Positions 11,318 to 21,285 of a stretch of 64,000 bases of DNA are shown here, piece after piece (the first letter of the stretch is position 1; every line of letters begins with the position of its first letter). The position numbers were made by a program, and so were the translations under genes. Origin of the DNA: Micrasema longulum (taxonomy: Eukaryota > Arthropoda > Insecta > Trichoptera > Brachycentridae). The stretch covers positions 186,001 through 250,000 of the forward strand of contig JAGVSM010004964.1 of NCBI GenBank assembly GCA_022494885.1. Direction: 5' to 3'. Under the pieces are notes generated by a model. That model was not told the origin of the DNA. It saw only the letters and a program-made list of their open reading frames with translations, and made no database searches.

Positions 11318-11537
11318 CCCTGAGCAGTTGCAGTGTAAACGCATGATTATAATAAGCACGCGTTGTGTCCCGGTCCCGTGTTCTCACGTGGTTTACCAGC
11401 AGCGAAAAAATACTAATAAAAGTCACTAGATGTCAATAAAATGCACTTTTTTAGACAGTTGGTAAACCACGTGAAAACACGGGACCGGGACTCAACGCAT
11501 GGTTATATACTCACGTGTTTACACGGCTCCGGGATAC
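11318..11537. mobile_element. Foldback/MITE-like inverted repeat
   Basis: The inner arms are 'gtcccggtcccgtgttctca' (11367 on) and its imperfect complement around 11470-11500, flanking a 58-bp spacer. The arms extend outward to about 11318 and 11537 with indels (tatccctgagc against gctccgggata), giving roughly 80-bp imperfect arms. The GC-rich arms stand out from the flanks. Weak echoes at 11050-11100 hint at a larger or duplicated element. No TSD identified. Confidence 0.65.
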
Positions 11538-11589
11538 AAAGTGTTAATAAAAAGCAGCAATAAAAACTACAGGAAAAAAATGCCCGAAG

Positions 11590-11730
11590 CATAATTATGT
11601 AGGGAATTCAAAATACTGTTTCAAACGTTTTTTGAATGTGGCTAGAGAAGGTGCATTTTTTATATGAAGAGGTAGCTCATTCCTAAGTGTAGCAGCTTGG
11701 GCGGAAAAAAATAGCTGAAAAACGATGTGC
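11590..11730 (-). mobile_element. LINE C-terminal tip
   Basis: Minus strand reads FQLFFSAQAATLRNELPLHI, then NAPSLATFKKRLKQYF and a stop: the 'A-LRNELP ... FKK-LK-Y' ending of Jockey/CR1-type ORF2 proteins. About 45 codons remain. Confidence 0.65.
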
Positions 11731-11734
11731 TATG

Positions 11735-11960
11735 TCGCAGGGGCGAATCGTCAAAGTAAGCGATTATGCACAGCTTACCATTATATTTGACTTTAAATAA
11801 TAATAAATTATAGTAACCACGTTTATGGGGAAAAAAATAAAGTAATTGTCATTTATTATAAATCACCGTTCATATCTTTCTACAAAAAATATCTATGAAG
11901 CGCGCCCAGCGCCAGCGCCCAGCCCATTCTTACTGAACGATGAAACTAGCCGATTACCTC
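11735..11960. repeat. Repeat B, copy 1
   Basis: Shares 'gattatgc.cagcttaccat', a central AT block and 'gcgcgcccagcgcc' with 20620-20880 in the same orientation. It contains no ORF. This copy has an extra 'agcgcccagcccat' duplication in the GC block. Origin unknown; a LINE 3' UTR is possible given the LINE tip to its left. Confidence 0.6.
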
Positions 11961-12484
11961 AGTTTATTCTTCCATACAAAAAAGTACACTGTATTTTTCG
12001 TCTTTAACCCAAGTCGGCTTTTTTAGTACTAAAACAAACTTGCTGATTACAAAGATTTTGAGAAGATTCTCTATTTGGAAACTAGTATTTCGAACGTTAT
12101 TTCCGAAGGACTATTTTTCTTTGATGGGATACCGTTGACATATTATTTATGTATCACATAGGACATGTGGCGTTCCCAGTGGCCGTTTTGGAATTATTCA
12201 TTTTAAAAGAAATCGACAGTGCTCAAGTCTTGACAGTACTATCAATGACAGATCGTAATGGAAATATCTGCGGAATGTCATTGTGGTATTTGTAAATAAA
12301 CTTTTATGCAAGTATTGTATTAAAATAGTGTAGAATAAAACTACGTTTATCGCGTGGTTAATAATAATTGTTATTTAAGTTGATTTTCACAGAATTACAA
12401 AAAATAGTCATTTATAATTACATTACTTACATGTTATGTAAGTACTTATATGTAGTACAAATTAATAAACATTTTTAATAGATT
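11961..12484. other. No recognisable feature
   Basis: AT-rich DNA with no motif-bearing frame. Confidence 0.4.
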
Positions 12485-13120
12485 ACCTATAAAATAAATC
12501 ACGGTTTGCCACTGCTATGTCGAGGAATGGAAAGTGTTCTCTCCTGAGAAGAGCGAAGCAAAATACCATGATCAGAAAGGTAAATGAAATTCTCCGAAAG
12601 ATATTTTGGAGCGCAAGGATTGTGAATAATACTATAAAAAAGTGAGAGAGATTAAAAGGTTATGTGCTGATAAAAAAGAAGCCACTTGAGTTAGGATCAA
12701 ACATGGTCATCCTTTTTGAGATTGAAAATAAAGCGGACGCATTGATTTTGCAAGCGCTCCAGACGATCTATCAGTTCCGTATTCCGGCGTCCAGATTTTT
12801 TGGTTGTGGTCGGAAGAAAATTCTGTAGTCATTTTAGGGATGCTTTTTAGTGGGCGCGATAAAACTTCTTCCAAACCTCAGTAATCTGTTCTTTGCAGGT
12901 TAAGTGTTGGTTCATAATAATGACAAAGTTTTAAACTGTTTTTGTGAAAGGAATCCCATTTTGGTTAATCACTAAGGTAGAAAAATTTGAGAAATTTAGA
13001 AGGGAGATTTGTGTATGGCTACCAATTATAATCGCATAAGATTTTTTCGGATTGATCAGTAAGCCGTTAGGAATTTTGGGATTAAAGAAATTTTAACATG
13101 TTGATCAGTTTTTTTTAGAG
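12485..13120 (-). mobile_element. Jockey-like LINE, palm-to-C-terminus remnant
   Basis: Reading the minus strand: NGLLINPKKSYAIIIG (RT region after the FADD box), then NGIPFTKTV, ELIDRLERLQNQCVRFIFNL, KKDDHV, FYSIIHNPCAPKYL and LSDHGILLRSSQERTLSIP. This matches the order in the 4385-6115 element, so both belong to one subfamily. Many stops and at least two frame changes; no open frame survives above 60 codons. Confidence 0.75.
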
Positions 13121-13199
13121 GTAAAGTTTTTTTTGATTGATTATTCGCACCAATTTTTGCTCTAGTACAACGGTAAAAAATTACTAAGACATTTTTTTA

Positions 13200-14140
13200 T
13201 TTTTTTTATTTAAATCTTAAAGTAGGGCACACATATCATACATATTGTTATGTGTGTTCTAATAATAACATTGCAAATATATTTAATTTATAAATTGTTT
13301 ATCACATATGTCTTGACCATTATTTTAAATTTTGATATGTTTTTTTCTTCATAATATTTTTTTTCCATTTCGTAATACTTTTTAATTGCTTTAAATAAAA
13401 TAGAATTTTGTGACTTTGCCTTTTACCTACTTGGAAGTCTAATTTTGTTTTTTTCTCTAGTATTGTGATCGTGTTCATGCTGGTTCCGATCAATTTTTTT
13501 CCAAAATTCTGTTTTTTTATTAGAGTTTATAATTTTATGAACAAATATCATTGTATTGTAAAATATTATTTGTTTATATGTTAATAATTTCATTTCATTT
13601 ACCATCGACTTTACCCTCGTATATCTGTTTTTTTTTCAAAATGATTCTAAAGGTTTTATTTTGTAATACAGTAAGTTTATCTATGTTTTCTTTGTTTGAT
13701 AAAAATAAAATGCTACTACAGTAGTTAACGTGTGGTTCAATAATTGCTTTGTAAATAGTTTTGCAGGAGTCCTTATCAATAAATCTTCTGATCCTTCCCA
13801 AAATTGATATTTTTTTGCAATCTTATTTATTACCATCTTAGCGTTTTGGTGAAATGTAAGTTTTAAATCCAACATTACACCTAAATATTTAATTTCAGTG
13901 ACTTCATTAAGTTTTTCATTTTCTATTACAATTGATGGTGTAATTTCTATTTTTTTGTTTCCTATATTCATATATTTAGTTTTGTTAACATTTAATTTTA
14001 ATTTATTGATTTTTAGCCACAGTGATACACTATTCAGATCATGATTTAGTCTGTCCATAATTGTTTTATAATTTTCTCCCGATATATATATTAAGGCATC
14101 GTCTGCAAAGAGTCTTATTAGTAGTTGAAAAGCCAAAATC
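13200..14140 (-). mobile_element. LINE, RT C-half and 3' UTR
   Basis: Minus frames: LFADDALIYISGENYKTIMD (catalytic FADD), NKLKLNVNKTKYM, IKYLGVMLDLKLTFHQNAK, then with a frame change GRIRRFIDKDSCKTIYKAII, EPHVNYCSSILF and VLQNKTFRIIL, and in a third frame ITREKNKIRLPSR-like tail residues. The part from 13200 to 13400 is a 3' UTR with a 'cacacatat ... atgtgtg' hairpin. The type is Jockey/I-like; the exact clade is unclear. Confidence 0.8.
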
Positions 14141-14239
14141 TGGAAAAACAATAACAAAAACATTAAAAAAATCATGACAGTAAATTGGTAACGGGTTGCT
14201 AGAGAAAATTGTTTTAAATGACCCTCTAAATCAACCATT

Positions 14240-14690
14240 TTATTTTGTTCTACTTTCTATTAAACATATTGTCTACTTATACCTTGGTCTATGGATTTTA
14301 TTAATCTCCCAAAAAATATACTGGGTTTATCAAAGAAATATAAATAGCCAGTATGGATTTTGTCTTTATTATTATGCTTACTACATATCATCTTTGAATA
14401 AACTTAATGGGGATGCCTTGTAATGTGGAAATATGTATTTAACTATTGCTAATCGAAGCTTAAAATTATTTATTAATTCGTTTATTAAATGATATATTAT
14501 ACCATATGAATGTATTACAATTATTATTAAATTTTTATTTTTACTATCAAAATCATAATTATTATATAATTATTAAAAAAAAAAAAAAAAATAGCAACAC
14601 CATGTATTATTCAATAACTTATCTGTTTTGTATTTTATGACATGTATAAATTTTTATTAAGTGTCACAAAATTTATAAATGTATTTATTT
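14240..14690. other. AT-rich DNA with a poly-A run
   Basis: Very AT-rich. A homopolymer A run at about 14575-14592. A 75-codon frame at 14196-14423 has no motif. Confidence 0.5.
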
Positions 14691-15106
14691 AACAACAATA
14701 TTTTGAGTTTGTTCAAATTTTTGTAGACAAGAACTGGATTCAACTCCCTAGGGAGCTATTTATATTAACATATTACAACAGAGATGAAGAACATTTGAGA
14801 GAAGGTAATATAGAAGTCTAGGCATCTACAGGGCTTATGACCTGTCAATGGCTGGTTTAAGTGGCCACTTTACACACTGTGTAACATCCACCATTCTGCC
14901 TATATTTGAACATCTATATTCCTTCAATTCCTTCATCTGTTGATGTTTGTGAAGTTAAAGAGCTGAAACCTTTATTTATGCGAGTGAGATTCATCTAATT
15001 GAATTTTTTCACCTGCATACTTTCTTGTTCCACAAAAATTTGGACAAACTCAAAATATTGTTGATAAATTACCTGGTCCATGTGGAAGTATAAAAATTGA
15101 AAAAAT
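14691..15106 (+). mobile_element. Repeat A, near-complete linear copy
   Basis: Starts 'caacaatattttgagtttgt' and shows the full order of sub-blocks: 'ccctagggagctatttata', 'ttacaacagagatgaagaac', 'ctacagggcttatgacctgt', 'aagtggccactttacacact', 'aagagctgaaacctttatt' and a terminal 'ggcgttgcctag'. The start motif recurs inverted at about 15030-15075, so this copy has roughly 40-bp internal terminal inverted repeats. Non-coding as far as I can tell. Confidence 0.8.
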
Positions 15107-15228
15107 AACATTTTCAGGCGTTGCCTAGTATAGAGCAAAAAAAGAACATTTTTCGGGCAACTATTGCAGCCTTAAATGCCCAGAAAGAGTTAGCTGAGCT
15201 CAATCTAGCTCTATTTAAAAATAAATAA
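15107..15228 (+). pseudogene. Protein-coding scrap, possibly Harbinger accessory
   Basis: A frame of about 35 codons, IEQKKNIFRATIAALNAQKE then LAELNLALFKNK and a stop. The Lys/Gln/Leu-rich helical ending resembles C-termini of Myb/SANT-like proteins that accompany PIF/Harbinger transposons, and a transposase-like scrap lies 100 bp away. The identification is inference. Confidence 0.35.
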
Positions 15229-15323
15229 ACAGCATTTCAATACAGTGATGATTTAGATTTATTTTACACCACGCCGCTGATGATCAAGTCCTGTGTTTTG
15301 AAAAATAATTAACAATTAAAAAT

Positions 15324-15494
15324 TCAAATAATTATTAGTTTTTCACGTTTTTGACATTTGAAATCTTGTGATAAAGTCGGACTCTTCCCACAAAAAATGG
15401 TCCGTTCGTGGTTTGAACAGTTTTTCTTTCGGTTTAGAATATACTCGATGATAAATTCGTCATCGGAAGACGAAAAATCAGATAAAATAGACAT
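15324..15494 (-). pseudogene. PIF/Harbinger transposase N-terminal scrap
   Basis: A 56-codon frame with its own ATG: MSILSDFSSSDDEFIIEYIL, then NRKKN. A Ser/Asp/Glu-rich start followed by a Tyr-Leu-Asn-Arg-Lys helix is typical of Harbinger nuclease N-termini. The rest of the frame is degenerate and the DDE domain is absent. The ATG lies about 240 bp inside the putative terminal repeat at 15736. Confidence 0.45.
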
Positions 15495-15605
15495 TTCATG
15501 CAACTTTTCACAGATCGATCAATAGATTTCAACACTCACGACGCTTTTTTGACAGATGACAGATCGCATTTAACTTTAAACTTAACTTTAAACGCTCCCC
15601 TGGCG

Positions 15606-15739
15606 GCCGGTCAAATAAAAGTAACTTTTTTGTTAATATTTAGTTAACTTTTTTTGTTGCAACGCATTTTGACACAAAAGTAACTTTTATTTGACTTTAA
15701 CCCTGACTTTAACTTAACTTTTGTCGACCGGCCCTTATA
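15606..15739. mobile_element. Terminal region of a Harbinger-like element
   Basis: 'ggccggtcaaataaaagtaa' (15606 on) is inverted as 'aaagtaacttttatttgact' (15676 on), and the outer end reads 'gtcgaccggccc' followed by TTA, a plausible 3-bp Harbinger TSD. Repeated AACTTTAA motifs fill the spacer. The opposite terminus of the full element was not found; repeat A replaces it on the left. Confidence 0.5.
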
Positions 15740-16317
15740 CGATTTAAATTATTACTAAACAATTCCCTATTCAATAAACATGAATTCAAAATTTTATGTA
15801 AATATCTAGTTATAAATAGTATAAAGTTGTAAATTAGTTAAGTATGTAAAGTGAATTTGGGATTAATGACTAACACACTAACTTGTATTTAGTACGTACA
15901 CATGTGTTAACCTATTATACATATTATGTAAAAGGCAATTTTCGTATGTGTGTTCTCGATAAACTAATTACTGATTTACGTGCGGTATTTTTCAAAATGA
16001 CAAAATCTGCTGTCAACATTTTTATAACTCTTAAAATCTTACATCTAATCAGCAGACAAAGAGTTAGGAGCATAAATATTTTTTTATTTTTTATCTTTAT
16101 TAATTAATATATTTTTCATAAATGGTACATGTTTTTTTTACTCCAATACAAAACTACTTTTATTCATCTAGAAAATGTTATAATTGTAACCACTGTATCT
16201 AACTTTTATGCATTAATCTACTACATACTAATAAATTGGGTAGATGTTATTTTTTGTTTAAGAAAAAAGTTTGTATTTGAATGTTTATAAACAAAATTCT
16301 TTTTTTGTGCATCTCAA
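15740..16317. other. No recognisable feature
   Basis: AT-rich sequence. The 74-codon frame at 15883-16107 lacks any motif. Confidence 0.4.
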
Positions 16318-16320
16318 TCA

Positions 16321-16403
16321 AACAAACAAAACAAACAAAACAAACAAAACAAACAAAACAAACAAAACAAACAAAACAAACAAAACAAACAAAACAAACA
16401 AAA
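16321..16403 (+). repeat. 9-bp tandem array (AACAAACAA)n
   Basis: About nine exact copies of the 9-mer. It is open in all three forward frames because the unit is a multiple of three and lacks T, which creates artificial Asn-Lys-Thr repeats. Confidence 0.95.
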
Positions 16404-17325
16404 CCAAGACAGGCAAAGACAAAGGCAAGACAAACAGAACAGACAGAGACAGACAAGACCAAGGCAAAGACAGACAGAACTGACAGACAAGGCAGAACCA
16501 AGACAAGACAGGCAAGAACAGAACCAAGAGACAAACCAAGACAAAGACAGACAGACAAGGAACAGACAGAACAAGGCCAGAACCAAAGACCAGACAGGCA
16601 TAGAACAGACAGAGACAAAGACAAAACAGACAGACAGACAGAGACAGACAAGACAGACAGAAGACAGACAAGAACAAAGACAAGAACAGGCAAGAGACAG
16701 ACCAAGAAGAATAGACCAAGACAGACAAGAACCAGACCAAGAACCAAGCCAAGAACAGGCAGAGATGAGAGAGACAGACAGAACCAGACAACTAGAATGA
16801 GACAAGACAGACAGAACAAAGACAGAGACCATAGACAGAGACAGACAAGAAGAACAGACCAGGAGAACCAAAGAATAGGAGACAGACAGAACAGATACAA
16901 AGACAAAGACTAGAGACAGGCAGAACCAAGGCCAAATAAGACAGAACTAGACAGAGACAGACAGAGACAGAATAGAGAATAGACAAGAGACAGACAAAGA
17001 CAGACCGAGCGGATAAGAACTGAGGATAAGAAGACGGATAGGGAGCGGATAAAGACGGACCAAGAACCCGGACAGGAGACGAGGACAAAGACGGACAAGG
17101 GCAGACAGAGGCAGGACAAGGCAGGACAAGACGGACAAAACCGGACAAGACAGACCAAAGGCAGACAGAACGGACGAACAAACCAGGAACAGACAAGACA
17201 AAACCACAAGGCAAACAGAGACAGGTAGGAGCAAGGCAAGACAAATAGGAGCAAACCGAAACAAACAGAACAAAACCAAAGACAAACAAGACAAACAAGA
17301 CAAAACAAGACAAATAAAGGCGGAA
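16404..17325 (+). repeat. T-depleted GACA-rich low-complexity tract
   Basis: Over 900 bp of degenerate AGACA/AACCA/ACAAG words with only about two dozen T residues on the plus strand. It continues the 9-bp array without a break and becomes richer in G and CG (ggacaagacggac) towards 17000-17200. The long open frames on both strands here are composition artefacts, not genes. Confidence 0.9.
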
Positions 17326-17332
17326 TATATTG

Positions 17333-17480
17333 TACCTTGTTTTACCACACGTTCGACGGTGGGATCTCATTTTCGACGGCTTGTTGGCCTGCTTCCGTAT
17401 TTTCCAAGTCCATACTTTGCTCTTATACTTCAGGGTCGGGACCAGGACTTCATTGTGAACTATCTATTTACGAGTATATA
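17333..17480 (-). mobile_element. RTE-like LINE fragment
   Basis: The minus strand reads VNNEVLVPTLKYKSKVWTW and HRRTCGKTR, matching the 'VPTLLYGSEVWT ... RRTCGKTR' region of RTE-like elements. The nucleotide text parallels 48850-48980. The low-complexity tract begins exactly where homology ends. Confidence 0.65.
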
Positions 17481-18050
17481 CTCAAATCTAGTAAATGTAA
17501 AGCATTGTCGGGTTCAGCTCATATTTAAATAAATAAAACTGTGAAATTCGATATTGGCTAGTACACCCCAGTTGGGAGGGGAAAAAACAAAAAAAAAATT
17601 GAAAAATAAGAGAAAGAAAGAGCAAAAGATTGAATTTGCATTAAATTGACGTTTTGAAAGACTCGACAGATTGAAAAAAGTTCCAATTTATTAAAAAAAA
17701 TTGATATTCTCTATCTCTGTTGAGATATATATCAATTTGTTTCGTTAAAATTTATTCCCTAATGAAGGTCTGGGTGCCCGGATCGCAGAAGTCTGCGGCG
17801 AGCTAACAAGGCTCGCCGCCTAATTTATGGATCATTTCCCTTCATAATCACTTTCCTAAGTCGACATACTGTTAATACAGGTGTCCACGTGCCTACAATA
17901 GCCGAGCAGTGTTACGATTAGACCCATTAGAATAACAATTTTGTTACAAAAGCCACGAGGCTACTTCAGTGGGAATTTACAAAGACCCAATTGGTAATTT
18001 TTAAGGTTATTTATTTTTATATGTACGGCCTAAGCCAATTACAATTAAGT
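17481..18050. other. Mostly unassigned; one GC hairpin
   Basis: A stem 'cggcgagc ... gctcgccg' at about 17796-17818 stands out in the AT background. It could be a LINE 3' UTR hairpin or a short non-coding element. Nothing else seen. Confidence 0.4.
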
Positions 18051-18058
18051 TTCCAATA

Positions 18059-19135
18059 ATGTTTAATTATTCTATTGGCAATTCTGAACTTGTATCCGTT
18101 TCCGAAATACGTGATTTAGGTGTTGTTTTCGATACCAAATTATCATTTATTGGTCATATTAATAGCATTAGTAATAGATCTCTAAGAATGTTGGGTTTCA
18201 TTATCAGAACCACTAAAGAATTCAAAGATATTGGTGCACTTAAAATAATGTACACGTCACTTGTAAGAAGCATTTTGGAGTACAACTCTACAATCTGGGC
18301 TCCTCATTATTCTAGGCACCAATATTGGATTGAAAAGGTCCAAAATAAGTTTTTAAGATTTATTAATTTTAAATTAGGTGTTGGTATTGAATTTTTATTA
18401 TAATTTGTTACTCGTTATTTTGAAATTACTAAGACTAAGCAATAGGAGAGTTATAACTGTTTTATTACGTTTAAATAAAATAATCCATTCTATTTTTGAC
18501 ACCCCTGCAATTTTATCACTTATCAATTTTAATGTACCGAAAAGGACAACTCGGCAAACCTACCAATACTGTGGCAACAATACTTCGACATCATATGGTA
18601 AAAATGCAGTCATCAATAGACTTCACTCTCTAGGCAATGATTACCAGGACGTTGGTGACTCATTTCACATGAAATTTAGTACATATAGAACGGCTCTTCT
18701 TCTTTATTTCATTTGTAATAGTTCTAGGTAACTTTTTGTTACTATTGTTAAGAATCGTTTTAAACTTCTTTATTTGTGTTTTTTTTTTCTTTTTTCGTTT
18801 TTTTTCTTGAATTAATTTATAAGTACAAAATATTTCTCTTCATCATTTTTTTACATCATTATATATTTTTATATTATTCTCATAGTTTTTTTTTAACTGG
18901 TTCAAAGTATTTCTAATACCAAATCATCTTTTTTTTATCGATAATTCTATAACTGGTAATATTTTATTATTTTATAAAGTTTATCTTTTTTAGACTTTCT
19001 TAATTTGTTAATTAATAATATTGTTTTAAATTCTCTGTATTACTTATGCTAACATGTATGTTTATTTAATTGTATTTGTAACTAATATGTAAAAGGCATC
19101 AAGTGCCCTTTATTTTAATAAAATAAAAAATAAAA
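18059..19135 (+). mobile_element. CR1/Jockey-like LINE, RT C-terminus and 3' UTR
   Basis: First frame: RDLGVVFDTKLSFIGHI, LKIMYTSLVRSILEYN, IWAPHYSRHQYWIEKVQNKF and LRFINF. A frameshift near 18400 moves to LSLINFNVPKRTTRQ and YGKNAVINRLHSLGN. The AT-rich 3' UTR ends with an 'aaaggcatcaagtgcccttt' hairpin and an (AATAAA)n tail near 19130. 5'-truncated before the catalytic FADD box. Confidence 0.8.
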
Positions 19136-19726
19136 TAAAATATTTTATTAATCTGAACAAAAAGAACATTAAACTATGTAGCTAAGACAAACAAGGGCAG
19201 TAAAATTGTACTGATTTTACGTTTTCTATACTGGCAACTCATATAAGATTGTAAGTATCCTGTTCCTTCCCAAATCCTCCCTTTTCCAAATTCTTCTGCT
19301 TCTACTGTCCTGTGAGCAAGTCGCATGTGAAAAGTTGTCACTCTGATAAATCTTTATCAAATCCTGCAATTTAGCGCGTGTTGTACAAACAGCTAAATTA
19401 TACAGTTCATCATCATCTACACGATACCGGTATCCGTGCTGTAGCAATAGTGAAGTGCTCCATATAAGAAACAATCGGAAGAACTTTTAAAGTGAGTAAC
19501 AATTTCTATACAGTCCACTAAACTCTAATTCCCTCTGTTTATCAGTGTTTAATGCCTGAAAGGCATTGCACTGATCATCTAAAAATAATGATTTAATATA
19601 TATTTATAATGGTACACGATGTATTTATTTTGAAAAATCAGTTGGTGATTTTACGGAAATTGTTGACAAACTGCAGGAAAACTCATTCGTCTGGATCTTA
19701 ATATTTATTTTTAAAAAACTCAGATT
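19136..19726. other. Unassigned; unrecognised 82-codon minus frame
   Basis: The minus frame at 19226-19474 has charged and Cys-containing segments (ELYNLAVCTTRAKLQDLIKI) that look protein-like, but I do not recognise a family. It sits between two LINE relics and may be retroelement-derived. Confidence 0.3.
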
Positions 19727-20403
19727 ATGTTCAACAAATCATGTTCTGACCCTGATCAGCCTCTGTATAATAATGGATGGAGGATTGAGAAAGTCGACAG
19801 CTTTAAATATTTGGGAGTTCACATAACCGAGGATAGAAGCATGCACAAAGAGCTCGCTATTTACCTAGGAATTGCTGGAACAACTTTTAACATGATGCGT
19901 GTGATCTGGATCTCGTCTTTACTCGGTCAAAATAAAAAGGCGATTATTCAACACTTGTATTATGCCAGTGATTTATATGGGTGCAAATCTTGGCACCTTA
20001 CCAAAGCTCAACACCAAACTTCTGAGTTTTGAGAGTAAGTACTTGAGAAGAATATTAGGTATAAGGTGGTTCGATTTTATAACTGACATTGAAGTCCGAG
20101 AACGGACGCACCAGCCTCCTATAACGAGCGTCTTGAGGATGCGGCGGAGGACCCTTGCTTAAACACGTGCTGCGCATGCCTCAGAAGAGCCTAACTCTAA
20201 GTTGCTTCTTCTTTAAACCTGCGTGCTCACGCCGTTCTGGAAGACCGTTGATGACGATCTTTCGACTTTATTCGGTGGAACTTGGGGGCGCTGGATTGAC
20301 GTGGGAAGAGGTGAAAATGGCTGGCGATAGGGTCTCCTGGAGGCAACTGGTAATGGGGGCGGATGTGGAAAAGAGAAAAATATATATTTATAAACACGAT
20401 TAA
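19727..20403 (+). mobile_element. RTE-like LINE, C-terminal third, two frameshifts
   Basis: Three successive frames: WRIEKVDSFKYLGVHITEDR with YGCKSWHLTKAQHQ; LLSFESKYLRRILGIRWFDF with EVRERTHQPPITSVLRMRRR; and KHVLRMPQKS with RRSGRPLMT and GLTWEEVKMAGDRVSWRQLV. Their order exactly matches the thumb-to-C-terminus of RTE-type elements ('KYLG ... LYG-E-W ... RRILGIRW ... GH-LRM ... GRP ... GLTW-E'). Frame breaks near 20030 and 20160. Confidence 0.85.
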
Positions 20404-20619
20404 CATATAAGACGTTGCGCTAAACCATGCCAATCTATCTTTATCTCACACAATTTTAGTGGCGAAGAAATCTACAAAATGCCGGATGATTTATCCCAAA
20501 GAATTCCAAGTTGTGTGACGAATTGACTAATTTACACATTCTAGATATTGGGGCATAAAAACAAAAGTTGCACTTGAAGTCTTGAGTCGTGGCTTTGGGA
20601 TGGGTTGTATTATCCCCGA

Positions 20620-20880
20620 TATATATACGGTGCCTTACAGGGGCGAACCGTATATAGAAGAGATTATGCGCAGCTTACCATTATATTTGATTAACCATAA
20701 TAATGTTTTATTGTAACTATATTTACAGAAAAACAAAAAAATAATTACCATTTATTTTAAATCATTTCCATCGTTTGTATTTTTATCCTGTATTTTTATC
20801 CTAATATAAATATAAATTTTAATAAAGCGCGCCCAGCGCCTGCGGTGAGCTAAGAAACTAGCCGATTATTCCCTTAAAGT
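20620..20880. repeat. Repeat B, copy 2
   Basis: Second copy of the unit at 11735-11960: 'ggggcgaaccgt', 'gattatgcgcagcttaccat', an AT-rich centre, then 'agcgcgcccagcgcc' and 'gaaactagccgatta'. Both copies are in the same orientation. Nothing in it is coding. Confidence 0.6.
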
Positions 20881-21004
20881 ATATTATACATATATAGAGG
20901 GATAACAAAACATTTTACCAATCCAATGCATGTTGCCGGTTATAGCGGACTCATTTTTTACAATATGTTCTAAATGAGAGAAAGGGAGACAAAAAAAATC
21001 TGTG

Positions 21005-21082
21005 GATACGGTCCTCATTTTTTGTTTGGTAGTCGATTTTAGAATTTTAGAATTTTAGATTTTTGAATTTTAGAATTTTAGT
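21005..21082 (+). repeat. Short TTTTAGAA tandem tract
   Basis: About six copies of an 8-10 bp gaattttag word directly before a SINE head, perhaps a degenerate tail or slippage site. Confidence 0.6.
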
Positions 21083-21084
21083 AG

Positions 21085-21180
21085 CAAAGTAGCAGTGGTT
21101 AAGACGCTCGACTCACACATGGGAGGTACCGGGCTTGATTCCCGGTAAGAAGACAAAAATCCTATGTGTTTTTTAAAACC
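21085..21180 (+). mobile_element. SINE-2, tRNA-like head
   Basis: 'agtggttaagacgctcgact' resembles an A box and 'cttgattcccggtaagaaga' a B box (GGTTCGATTCC with one change). It matches the head at 53182. The body breaks off after about 40 bp at repeat A. Confidence 0.7.
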
Positions 21181-21196
21181 TTTTATATTGTATTAA

Positions 21197-21285
21197 TAAA
21201 TCACAACAGGGGTGGAAAACATTTAAGAGAAGGGAATATCGAAATCTAGGCATTTACGGGGCTTATGACCTGTCATTGGCTGTAA
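21197..21285 (+). mobile_element. Repeat A fragment
   Basis: 'cacaacaggggtggaaaaca', 'ctaggcatttacggggctta' and 'tgacctgtcattggctg': the central segment only, truncated on both sides. Confidence 0.75.

Noticed and set aside
16247..17370. Several long open frames (130-219 codons) on both strands
   Set aside because: They lie in the T-depleted low-complexity tract; lack of T removes stop codons on the plus strand and creates Cys/Leu/Ser/Val-rich strings on the other. No domain is present.
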